Positions 17,111-25,659 of a DNA stretch of 64,000 nucleotides are shown here, piece after piece. A model generated the notes under the pieces. It was not told the origin of the DNA and ran no database searches. It saw nothing but the letters and a program-made list of their open reading frames with translations. Within the stretch, counting starts at the first letter, position 1, and every line of letters begins with the position of its first letter. The stretch lies in contig DATNQD010000059.1 of the NCBI GenBank assembly GCA_036702865.1, positions 62,001-126,000 on the forward strand, written 5' to 3'. The position numbers were made by a program, and so were the translations under genes. Source of the DNA: Trichocoleus sp. GTDB lineage: Bacteria; Cyanobacteriota; Cyanobacteriia; Elainellales; Elainellaceae.

Positions 17111-19903
17111 GTGACTGCCACTTACAGTGCTGCGCTGGTTATTCTTTCAATCCTGATTGCGATCGTTGCTGCTTACACGGCATTTGCTTTAGCGGGGCGA
17201 GTAAACGCTGCTAAGGGTTGGTCACATGGGCTTTGGTTAGCAGGAGGGGCAACTGCTCTGGGTATTGGCATCTGGTCGATGCACTTCATTGGAATGCTGG
17301 CATATCAACTGCCTGTTCCCATGACATACGACGTGCCGATCGTCCTGTTTTCAATGCTGGTAGCAATTCTCGCGTCTGGGGTGGCATTGACGATCGCGAG
17401 TGAAGCAGAACTGGGATGGAAAAAGCTGTTGCTGGGAAGTGTCATTATGGGCAATGGCATTGCTGCAATGCACTATACCGGTATGGAGGCAATGCAAATT
17501 CAAGCAGAGCCACACTATCACATCGGCTTAGTGGTGCTGTCACTATTCATTGCAATTGGCGCATCTTATGGGTCTCTCTGCTTAGCATTTCGGCTGCGGG
17601 GTGAGGTAATAAACCAGTTTTGGCAGCGGCTTGGTAGTGCGATCGGGATGGGTGGCGCAATTTATGGAATGCACTACACTGCAATGGCAGCTGTCCGGTT
17701 TGAGCCAATTCCCGGGGTCACGCAGTTTGAAGAATCTGGCGATCATCTCTGGTTGGCAATTGCTTTAGGGGGCAGTGCCCTGGTGATCTTGGTATTGGCA
17801 ATGACCGCAGCCTTCATGAACCGTCGCCTCAGTCTAGAACTGGCTCGCGCAAATGCCTTGAGCGAGAGCGAAGCCCGATTTCGAGCCTTGGTGCAAAACG
17901 CTTCCGATATTATTGCTGTGGTGGCGGAAGATTCGCGCATCACTTATGTTAGTTCTTCAATCCAGCATATTTTGGGCTGTGCTCCGGAAGCCTGGGTGGG
18001 CAAAAAAGTGTTTGAACTCGCGCATCCCGATGATGTGGGAAAGCCAGTTAACCTCTTGATGGAGGTGCTGCAAAATGAGGGAACCAACTTTACATCTGAG
18101 TTTCGGCTGCATCACTGCGATCGCTCTTGGCGCGAATTTGAGGTGATTGCGACGAATTTATTAAGCGAACCTGCGATCGGTGGCATCGTCATTACCTGTC
18201 GAGATATCACAGAGCGCAAGCAGGCTGAAGAACTGGTGAGAGAGAGTGAGTCGCGCTTCCAGATCATGGCAGACACCGCTCCGGTAATGATTTGGATGTC
18301 GGGATTGGATAAGCTGTGTGACTATTTCAACAAAGGGTGGCTGGAGTTTACGGGGCGCAGCCTGGAGCAGGAAATGGGCAATGGTTGGGCAGAAGGGGTG
18401 CATCCAGATGACTTCGATCGCTGCCTCCACATTTACACAACTGCATTTGATGCTCGTCAATCTTTCAACATGGAATATCGGCTGCGTCGCTTTGATGGCG
18501 AATATCGCTGGATTTTTGATATGGCTGTGCCCCGCTACACGCCAAGTGGCAAATTTGTTGGCATGATTGGCTCCTGCCTCGACATTACGCTGCGTAAGCA
18601 GGCAGAAGAAGAACGCGAACAGCTTCTAGAGAGCGAAAAGGCAGCACGCCAGATGGCAGAAGTGGCAAACCGCCTCAAAGACGAGTTTTTGGCAAATTTA
18701 TCCCACGAACTCCGTACCCCGCTTAACGCCATGCTGGGCTGGACTCAGCTCCTGCGAACTCGGACATTGGATGAAGCAACGACAAATCGCGGTTTGGAAA
18801 CAATCGATCGCAATACTCGTTCTCTGGCTCGTCTGGTGGAGGATGTGCTAGATGTTTCCAGCATCATCACTGGAAAGCTGCGAATGACGGTCTATCCGGT
18901 TGAGCTAATTCCGGTTCTCGAAGCATCAATTGACTCAGTGCGATCGGCGGCAGATGCTAAACAAATTCGCCTGGAATATGTCTTTGGATCAAGGACAGGT
19001 CCTGTTCTGGGCGATGCCGATCGGCTGCAACAGGTCATCTGGAATTTGCTGTCCAATGCAATTAAATTCACGCCATCGGGCGGCAAAGTTGAGATACGGC
19101 TAGAGCGGATCGTGAGCGGACAGGCAACGGGCGATCAAGCGGGATCAGGCAGCCGGGATCAAGGATCAGAGCGAAACCAAAGATTTGATGCAAACCAGCC
19201 TAGTGTAGAAATTCGAGTCACCGACACAGGCAAAGGCATTTCTCCTGAATTTTTGCCTTGTGTGTTCGATCGCTTCAGTCAGGCAGATGGCTCCACGACT
19301 CGAACCTATGGCGGTCTGGGTTTGGGCTTGTCGATTGTCCGTCATCTGGTGGAGCTTCATGGAGGTGTGGTCTGGGCAGAGAGTTTAGGCATCGGCAAGG
19401 GAGCCCGTTTTGTGATTCGATTGCCGCTGGCAAATATGCCGCTACCCGATGAGTCCTCATTGCTCAATCCACTGGAGCAGGATAGCCAGGAGATGAGCGA
19501 TCGATCCCCCATTCTGGAAGACCTGCGGGTGCTGGTTGTAGATGATGAAGCCGATGCCAGAGCACTTTTAGAGGCAATTCTAGAACGCGATGGTGCCACC
19601 GTTAAAATCGTGAGTTCAACCCAGGAAGCGCTCAAGGTCTTTTCGACGTTTAAGCCTCATGTTTTGGTCAGTGATATTGGGATGCCAGGAGAAAACGGCT
19701 ATTCCTTGATTCAGCAATTGCGATCATTGCCAGCTCATCAAGGAGGACAAACCCCAGCCATTGCGCTCAGTGCTTACGCCAGAGAAGAAGATCGCCTGCA
19801 GGCAGAACGAGCGGGTTTTCAGCTGCATATGTCTAAGCCAGTGAATGCAAAAGAACTGGTTGCAGCAGTGGCAAACCTATCAGGACGAATGATTGCACGA
19901 TAA
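17111..19903 (+). CDS. MHYT-PAS-PAS hybrid sensor histidine kinase
   Basis: A 930-residue hybrid kinase starting at GTG. Residues 1-235 form a seven-helix MHYT membrane sensor with the repeated motifs MHFIGM, MHYTGM and MHYTAM; MHYT domains are proposed to bind copper and sense O2, CO or NO. PAS domains follow (about 250-375 and 378-495), then HisKA with SHELRTPLNA near 530, HATPase with GLGLGLSIV, and a receiver (808-925) with Asp in LVSDIGMPGENG near 854. A Gly/Ser/Gln-rich insert lies within the HATPase. The kinase half is paralogous to that at 13469. Confidence 0.88.
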   Translation: MTATYSAALVILSILIAIVAAYTAFALAGRVNAAKGWSHGLWLAGGATALGIGIWSMHFIGMLAYQLPVPMTYDVPIVLFSMLVAILASGVALTIASEAELGWKKLLLGSVIMGNGIAAMHYTGMEAMQIQAEPHYHIGLVVLSLFIAIGASYGSLCLAFRLRGEVINQFWQRLGSAIGMGGAIYGMHYTAMAAVRFEPIPGVTQFEESGDHLWLAIALGGSALVILVLAMTAAFMNRRLSLELARANALSESEARFRALVQNASDIIAVVAEDSRITYVSSSIQHILGCAPEAWVGKKVFELAHPDDVGKPVNLLMEVLQNEGTNFTSEFRLHHCDRSWREFEVIATNLLSEPAIGGIVITCRDITERKQAEELVRESESRFQIMADTAPVMIWMSGLDKLCDYFNKGWLEFTGRSLEQEMGNGWAEGVHPDDFDRCLHIYTTAFDARQSFNMEYRLRRFDGEYRWIFDMAVPRYTPSGKFVGMIGSCLDITLRKQAEEEREQLLESEKAARQMAEVANRLKDEFLANLSHELRTPLNAMLGWTQLLRTRTLDEATTNRGLETIDRNTRSLARLVEDVLDVSSIITGKLRMTVYPVELIPVLEASIDSVRSAADAKQIRLEYVFGSRTGPVLGDADRLQQVIWNLLSNAIKFTPSGGKVEIRLERIVSGQATGDQAGSGSRDQGSERNQRFDANQPSVEIRVTDTGKGISPEFLPCVFDRFSQADGSTTRTYGGLGLGLSIVRHLVELHGGVVWAESLGIGKGARFVIRLPLANMPLPDESSLLNPLEQDSQEMSDRSPILEDLRVLVVDDEADARALLEAILERDGATVKIVSSTQEALKVFSTFKPHVLVSDIGMPGENGYSLIQQLRSLPAHQGGQTPAIALSAYAREEDRLQAERAGFQLHMSKPVNAKELVAAVANLSGRMIAR

Positions 19904-20156
19904 AGGTAACGCTGGAGTTCAGGCAGAACTGAGTCGAGTGACTGCCTATCTTAATCATGAGTGAAATATTGCTACACCTTGTTGCACTCAGCAAAGATTT
20001 CGTTGCTTTTGTTCTCAACCGTACATAATGGATGCAGCTAAAGTTAGCCACAGCGCAAGAAGGCTAATCGCGAAGAATCAGTAGAAATACGGCGAAAATT
20101 TGAAGATACTGATGTTATGAGCCAAAACATCAGAAATACTGGGTGAAGCTGGCTTG

Positions 20157-22829
20157 ATGCAGGTAAAAATCATGGGAACAATGCCTTATCTCCGCCAAAC
20201 TGCATTTCAGCAAATCGAACAGACGCTCCCCCCTGCAGTTCATCCTACAGCTTCAATTGCGGCTGCAATTCAACTGCTGCGACAGGCAGATGCAGATTGT
20301 CTGCTGGTCGTCGATCGACAGGCTCACCCCCCTCACCTTGCCGGACTATTGACCGAACACGACATCCTTCGATCGCTCCCCCTCCAAACGCCGCTAGAGC
20401 AGATTGAAGTGCAAACCCTAATTCGCCAAGCACCTGTAACTCTGCTGGAAACAGACGCGAGAAATGTTTGCCTGGTTTTGCATCAGTTTCAGCAGCATCG
20501 TCTGAGTCATTTGCCGATCGTTGATGCTGAAGGACAGGTGACAGCCGTGATCACGCTAGAGCAGTTGCGGGATGCGCTAGAACTGCCGTCTGCAAGCTCA
20601 AGTCGCCAAATTCAGCCAAAAATTCAGCCAAAAATTCAGCCAAGTGATATTTTGAACAACGCGATGGCGTCAATTAGCTGTGCGCGAGTTTATGCTGATG
20701 GCACCTGGCACTATGAGTTTTATTCCGAAGGAACCGTCCAGGTTTTTGGCTACTCCGCTCAAGATTTTTTGGCAGAACCAACCCTCTGGTCATCTCGAAT
20801 TTTGCCAGAAGATTATGCTGCTGTCATTCTGCCCGGACTTGAGGCAGTATTTGCCGAGCGATCGTTCACCTGCGAGTATCGGTTCTTTCATGCGGATCAG
20901 CATCTTCGCTGGATCTCAGGACGATATCGCTCCCAGCGCGACGAGGCAAGCAACTGCTGGATTGTGACGAGCGTGAGTGCAGATATTACGGAGCGTAAGC
21001 AGCTTGAGTCTGCGCTTAGGTTACAGGCACAGCGAGAATATGCGTTAAACCGGGTGGTGCAAACCATTCGTAGCTCTCTCGATCTCGCTGCAATTTTTTC
21101 GACAGCCATTGCAGAAATTGGGGATCTGTTGCACAGTCAATTGACTCTAGTCACTCAATATTCTGCTACCTCCAAAACCTGGCAGCCTGTTGCTCTCCAT
21201 CCTGCTAACGCGGATCTCCCTGATTTAGCTGGGTTGGGTTTTCCAGACCAGAGTATGCCTGCTTCACCGCATCCCCCCCAAAGCAACCAAGCTACAGTCC
21301 GCTCTCAATCTCCGCAATCGATCGCATCTGATCCCCATTCTGAAACCTGGTTAACCCTGCCGCTGCATGACGAACAACGCTTGTGGGGTGCAATCAGCGT
21401 TAAGCGCAGTCTTGAGCAACCCTGGCAAACGGAGGAAGTAACGCTCCTGCAATCTGTGACAAACCAACTGACGATCGCGATTCAGCAATGTGAACTGCAT
21501 CAGCAAGTCCATCAACTGAAAACGAATCTGGAAAAGGAAATCCAGGATCGTACCGGAGAGTTGCAGATGGTTGTTGAGTTTGAGGCAGTCTTAAAGCGGA
21601 TTGTCGATCGTGTTCGAGATTCTTTAGATGAAGCGCAAATTCTCCAGGCAGTTGTGGAAGAGTTGGGCATTGGCTTGGGCGTCAACTCTTGTAATGTCTC
21701 GCTCTACAACCTGGAGCAGCATGTTTCAACGGTTTGCTATGAATATAATCCACCCTTGATTCCGCTGAAGGGGCGAGTTTCCCTGCTGTCAGACTACAGC
21801 GAAGTCTATGGTCAACTGCTAGAAGGGCAGTGCTTTCAGTTCTGTAATTTGAAACCAAACCCGCTACGAGGACAGAAAGCGATTCTGGTCTGTCCGATCG
21901 CCGATGATCAAAATGTGTTGGGCGATTTGTGGCTGCTGAGCGATCGAGACTATGCCTATCGAGATCTGGAGGTGCGTTTGGTGCAGCAGGTCGCGAATCA
22001 ATGTGCAATTGCCCTGCGGCAGTCTCGTTTATATCAAGAAGTGGAAGCACAAGTACAGGAACTGACGCGCCTGAATCAGCTCAAAGACGATTTTCTGAGT
22101 ACTGTTTCTCACGAACTGCGAACGCCCATTTCCAACGTCAAGATGGCAGTTCAGATGCTCGAAATCTCTTTACAACGTGCTGGTGTTGCCCAACCTCAAG
22201 CAGAGAGTTCTTTGCCGCCATCTCCGATCGATCGCTATCTGCAAATCCTGCGCGATGAATGCCAGAGAGAAATCAACTTGATTAATGACCTGCTCGATCT
22301 CGCTCGCCTGAACGTCAGCACTGAACCCCTGCTCACAACCGAAGTTGATGTCAACCGTCTGATTTCCAATCTTGCCCAAGGCTCCCTGGAACGAATTGCT
22401 CGTCAGCAGCAGCATCTCAAACTCGAACTCCCCGATTATCTCCCCTTGCTCTCAACCGATATTTCTTACATGGAGCGCATCCTGTCTGAGCTACTCAACA
22501 ACGCCTGCAAGTACACTCCATCAAGCGAACAAATTATCCTGGGCGCTAAACTGCAAGACCAAACCCTGCAAATCTACGTTTGCAATACAGGCATCGAAAT
22601 TCCGGAGAATGAACGCGATCGAATCTTTGAGAAGTTCTACCGGATTCCCCAAAATGACCCCTGGAAACATGGCGGCACGGGTTTGGGCTTGGCGCTGGTT
22701 AAAAAACTGGTGGAATATTTGGGCGCAACCATTCATCTCGACAGTTCTCCCAATCAAACGCAATTTACGATCGCTTTTCCGCTCAAAAACGCTGCGAACC
22801 AGACTCCAGTCTCAAGCTTGGCTGAGTAG
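20157..22829 (+). CDS. CBS-PAS-GAF-GAF sensor histidine kinase
   Basis: An 890-residue soluble kinase. Order: tandem CBS pair (about 25-150, an adenine-nucleotide-sensing module), a short repeat linker (IQPK repeated), PAS/PAC (about 175-285), GAF (about 300-455), coiled coil, second GAF (about 475-630), HisKA with SHELRTPISN near 651, and HATPase ending near 880 with GGTGLGLALV. There is no receiver domain. I chose the ATG at 20157 rather than the TTG at 20154. The second GAF and kinase closely resemble the protein at 9255. CBS domains on a histidine kinase suggest an energy-status input. Confidence 0.87.
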   Translation: MQVKIMGTMPYLRQTAFQQIEQTLPPAVHPTASIAAAIQLLRQADADCLLVVDRQAHPPHLAGLLTEHDILRSLPLQTPLEQIEVQTLIRQAPVTLLETDARNVCLVLHQFQQHRLSHLPIVDAEGQVTAVITLEQLRDALELPSASSSRQIQPKIQPKIQPSDILNNAMASISCARVYADGTWHYEFYSEGTVQVFGYSAQDFLAEPTLWSSRILPEDYAAVILPGLEAVFAERSFTCEYRFFHADQHLRWISGRYRSQRDEASNCWIVTSVSADITERKQLESALRLQAQREYALNRVVQTIRSSLDLAAIFSTAIAEIGDLLHSQLTLVTQYSATSKTWQPVALHPANADLPDLAGLGFPDQSMPASPHPPQSNQATVRSQSPQSIASDPHSETWLTLPLHDEQRLWGAISVKRSLEQPWQTEEVTLLQSVTNQLTIAIQQCELHQQVHQLKTNLEKEIQDRTGELQMVVEFEAVLKRIVDRVRDSLDEAQILQAVVEELGIGLGVNSCNVSLYNLEQHVSTVCYEYNPPLIPLKGRVSLLSDYSEVYGQLLEGQCFQFCNLKPNPLRGQKAILVCPIADDQNVLGDLWLLSDRDYAYRDLEVRLVQQVANQCAIALRQSRLYQEVEAQVQELTRLNQLKDDFLSTVSHELRTPISNVKMAVQMLEISLQRAGVAQPQAESSLPPSPIDRYLQILRDECQREINLINDLLDLARLNVSTEPLLTTEVDVNRLISNLAQGSLERIARQQQHLKLELPDYLPLLSTDISYMERILSELLNNACKYTPSSEQIILGAKLQDQTLQIYVCNTGIEIPENERDRIFEKFYRIPQNDPWKHGGTGLGLALVKKLVEYLGATIHLDSSPNQTQFTIAFPLKNAANQTPVSSLAE
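20608..20643 (+). repeat. In-frame 12-bp tandem repeat (three copies)
   Basis: AAAATTCAGCC-type units with 12-bp spacing encode IQPK-IQPK-IQP in the linker between the CBS and PAS domains of the kinase at 20157. The copies are nearly identical, suggesting recent slippage that lengthens a flexible linker. Confidence 0.75.
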
Positions 22830-23075
22830 GGATTGAAAGCTTTTCTCAGTTGACTCATTGCTGATCACCTTGCAAATAGAAATCTGCGGCACAGGCTCGT
22901 GCTTGCAATGACCTTGAAGATCGATCGCAAACGAAATGCCTGCACCACAGAGACCGCAGAATCGATTTAGGATTTTATCCCTTCTGTATTGTGTTGGAAG
23001 CGTAGCGCTGAAGCTATTCCCCCAATGAGTACCTTACGGTGCGGTGTTGTCCACCTGCTTGAGAAGCGATTTTCG

Positions 23076-23531
23076 TTACATGCTGGGTTGCGCGTTGGAG
23101 GAATTGGGCATATCGATCGCTGCTGACTTCACAAACCCAAAGTAGAAGGCGATCGCAGCAACAATGGCATTCAGCCAAATATTGTTGCCCAGCAGTGGCG
23201 TAATCCCAAACAAGGTATTTGTGAAAGGAATCAGCCCCAAAATTGCGCCTGCTGCATAAACAATGGCAAAGATACGATTAAACACAATTGACCCGCTCAA
23301 GCTTGTAAAAGCAGCAATTCCCCAAACACCAACGAGCAGACCGATCGCATTGTGAAAGTAGTTTGTTGGGAATGCTCCAAATAAGTAGCCGAAGCCTGTC
23401 GCAGGAATAAAGTCTTCTGGGGGAGCCACAAAACCGGGCACAAAGCCAGCTAAACCCAGGAAAAAGAAAAGAAGACCCAGGCTCAAAGCACTATAGCGAA
23501 TTGCAGAATTTGCAGGTGTAGATGTTTGCAT
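23076..23531 (-). CDS. DUF4383 membrane protein
   Basis: A 151-residue protein with four hydrophobic helices (about residues 15-30, 60-80, 88-108 and 118-135) and the blocks NYFHNAIGLLVGVWGI and FNRIFAIVYAAGAILGLIP that fit the DUF4383 family as I know it. Function unknown; members occur in cyanobacteria and actinobacteria. It lies 91 bp downstream of the HLIP gene on the same strand, so the two may share high-light or stress expression. Confidence 0.75.
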   Translation of the reverse strand: MQTSTPANSAIRYSALSLGLLFFFLGLAGFVPGFVAPPEDFIPATGFGYLFGAFPTNYFHNAIGLLVGVWGIAAFTSLSGSIVFNRIFAIVYAAGAILGLIPFTNTLFGITPLLGNNIWLNAIVAAIAFYFGFVKSAAIDMPNSSNAQPSM

Positions 23532-23622
23532 GACAGTAGTTTGAATTGTGAGAACTTGTGTTGGAAATTAGACAAATCGTTTTGCAGCACGATAAACCTT
23601 CGTCACTGCTGCATTTAGGTTT

Positions 23623-23829
23623 CTAGTGAATCAGGTGGAGTACATCCCGAAGCACGCTATAACCAGCTATATCCCAAAGCAAATAAGCCACAAATCCAAG
23701 CATTGCCAAACGACCGTTCCATAGCTCCTGCTGGGGGTTCCAGCCAAAGATCCAGGCATTCCGATCGGCACCATTATAAGCTGGAGCAACTGTAGGGACT
23801 TGATTGGTGTTGATGGTTGAAGATTTCAT
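23623..23829 (-). CDS. hli: High-light-inducible protein (HLIP/SCP, CAB-like)
   Basis: A 68-residue one-helix protein carrying the chlorophyll-binding signature ELWNGRLAMLGF (about residues 38-49; Glu and Asn ligands, Arg for the intermolecular salt bridge). HLIPs bind chlorophyll and carotenoid in the thylakoid and protect photosystem assembly intermediates under high light. The N-terminus is short and hydrophilic. A long 520-bp region lies upstream; I did not find a clear HLR1 (RpaB) site in it. Confidence 0.92.
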   Translation of the reverse strand: MKSSTINTNQVPTVAPAYNGADRNAWIFGWNPQQELWNGRLAMLGFVAYLLWDIAGYSVLRDVLHLIH

Positions 23830-24349
23830 GGTAAATAGTTCTCAATGACGCTGTTTGAATTTCATGGTATCGAGCTAATTCGCCGAAATTGTCTGTCGTT
23901 AGGATTGGCTTCTCGCTATATCTAAAGGTTGGATTCGTCACGCTCAATTATTCGTTCAGCTATTAATAAATAGCGCTGTATCACAAAGAACAATTTGCGG
24001 AAACATCTCTATCTCAATTCAGATTTCTGATTGAGCAATCCCAGAGCTTTGAACATTCATCCTTCTGACCGAAGTTTGTAGAGAAATCATCAGAGAAATA
24101 GTGCTTACTGAAATCTGAAATGCCTGAAACTTTGAGAATGAAACATCGATTTTCCAGAGGATTCTTCAGAGGATGTCCCAAAGGGTATGCGATCGCCCTC
24201 ACCCTCAAACTTTGGGAGGTTCTGAAGTTAAAGTTTCCTGGAATTGGAGGATTTAGCAAGTGAATGCAAAGTCTTTAGTCCTTCTCAGCCGTTCTTTGAG
24301 AAACGACACTATAGTTCAGACAAGTTTTAGACAAAACTTCTAAGACAAA
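23830..24349. other. Intergenic region upstream of hli
   Basis: About 520 bp between the hli start and the tRNA 3' end. An imperfect hairpin (CTCAATTCAGA / TCTGATTGAG with one bulge, near 24014-24036) is the only structure noticed. The hli promoter should lie in the lower part. No reading frame is convincing. Confidence 0.5.
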
Positions 24350-24422
24350 TGGAGAGTAGGAGATTCGAACTCCTGACCTTTGCGGTGCGATCGCAACGCG
24401 CTACCAACTGCGCTAACTCCCC
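24350..24422 (-). tRNA. tRNA-Ala (anticodon CGC)
   Basis: The minus strand folds into a complete 73-nt cloverleaf: acceptor GGGGAGT/ACTCTCC with the G3-U70 wobble that marks alanine tRNAs, D arm GCGC-AGTTGGTA-GCGC, anticodon stem TTGCG/CGCAA with loop ATCGCAC (anticodon CGC at 24387-24389), T arm AGGAG-TTCGAAT-CTCCT and discriminator A. CCA is not encoded. A HIP1 octamer (24387-24394) lies across the anticodon loop and stem. Confidence 0.95.
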
Positions 24423-24453
24423 GCTGCATCGCTATTTTAGCAAAAGGTTTCCT

Positions 24454-25407
24454 CTATGCAATCGATTTTCCCTGATCCTGCTTTTGCACCTCATCTCTCA
24501 CCCAAGCCAAAATCTCCTCATTCACCCGATCGGCTGCTTCATCATAGGGACAATGACCTGCTTGCGGAATTTCTACCAGTTGCAGATTGGGATGTAAGTT
24601 GGGTAACTGTCGTCCCCAGGTTAATGGAATCACTCGATCGCTCTCGCCCCACAGCACCAAGATCGGCAGAGCTACTTGATTGAGCAAATCTTGTGTGTTG
24701 AGGCAGAAATCGCGGCGGGTACGGGCATAGGAAAGCCGAGAGAAAGTTCGGGCTGCTCCTCGATCGCGTCCTGCGACTAAAAAGCTTTCGATCAGTTCTT
24801 CAGAAACTCTGTCGTGATTGACATAAGCCATTTTGAGGATCGATCGGATCACCCTGGGGCGACGAATCAGCGAAAAGAGGGGACGGATCAGCAGCGGTGT
24901 ACTAAACCAGCCTTCAATTCTGCCGACAATCGGCTGTGCCCAGGCAGGCAAGACTTCTTGGCGAGAAGCAGGGAGCGTCATCAGAATTAGCTTATTCACC
25001 ATCTCTGGATAGCCTGCGGCTGCGGTCAGCGCGACGAGTGCCCCCAAAGAATGACCAACCAAGGCGATCGGGCGACGAATAAAAGTGCGCCAGAAATCAT
25101 AAACCTGATCCACCCAAAAGCCGACATTATAAGGAGCGGCTGCCTTTTCGGATGCGCCAAAGCCAACCAGATCTAGGGCATAAACCGTATGAAACTGGCT
25201 GAGCGGCAGCAAATTTTCCTGCCATTGCGTTAGCGCTGCGCCAAACCCATGTAAAAAGAGAATGGGTGGAGCTTCTGTCGCTTCTGGGTGAGTCGATCGA
25301 ATGTAGGTGTAGCGCACCTGCCAGCCTCGCCAGACCCAATCACGCTGTATTCCAGTTCGGGGGATTTGTAGAGAAGGGTGAGCATCCATCGCAGAGTCAA
25401 AAGACAT
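24454..25407 (-). CDS. Alpha/beta-hydrolase
   Basis: About 317 residues from the ATG at 25407; a GTG at 25494 would add 29 residues not resembling the family, and neither start has a strong ribosome-binding site. Oxyanion motif ILFLHGFGAALTQW, nucleophile elbow ALVGHSLGALVAL, acid in LVLWGESDRVIPL and His in IPQAGHCPYDEA give a complete triad. The cap and the DLVGFGASEK motif resemble chloroplast/cyanobacterial hydrolases related to pheophytinase and haloalkane dehalogenase types. Substrate unknown. Its stop is 31 bp from the 5' end of the tRNA-Ala gene on the same strand, with the tRNA downstream. Confidence 0.82.
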   Translation of the reverse strand: MSFDSAMDAHPSLQIPRTGIQRDWVWRGWQVRYTYIRSTHPEATEAPPILFLHGFGAALTQWQENLLPLSQFHTVYALDLVGFGASEKAAAPYNVGFWVDQVYDFWRTFIRRPIALVGHSLGALVALTAAAGYPEMVNKLILMTLPASRQEVLPAWAQPIVGRIEGWFSTPLLIRPLFSLIRRPRVIRSILKMAYVNHDRVSEELIESFLVAGRDRGAARTFSRLSYARTRRDFCLNTQDLLNQVALPILVLWGESDRVIPLTWGRQLPNLHPNLQLVEIPQAGHCPYDEAADRVNEEILAWVRDEVQKQDQGKSIA

Positions 25408-25659
25408 GAGAGTATAGTTTGATCGTAGTAGGACGATCGCATCCTTTACAGCCAAACTACCTGACGTGATGTATAACCCAACCGCTGAAACCACTTATTT
25501 CTTGTGGAATTGCTTGCGGGGTAAGCATCTTACCTGCTCTGACCTGGATAACCATTCCAGGTACCTTTGATTCAAGGTGCTTTAGGGGCATACTGAACCG
25601 TACAGACGTAACAGGCGTAACGTCAATCGATCGTCAGGATGCATCACCGAGGTCTAAAG

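Noticed and set aside
23830-24000. Searched for an HLR1 (RpaB) site upstream of hli
   Set aside because: No pair of TTACA-type half-sites with the right spacing was found.
24349-24597. Plus-strand open frame of 82 codons starting at the tRNA
   Set aside because: It reads the antisense of tRNA-Ala and then the hydrolase gene, a common false frame.
25500-25640. Hairpin-rich leader of the WD40 kinase considered as a TPP riboswitch
   Set aside because: The CTGAGA and GAACCTGATC-type conserved blocks are absent; only short simple hairpins are visible.
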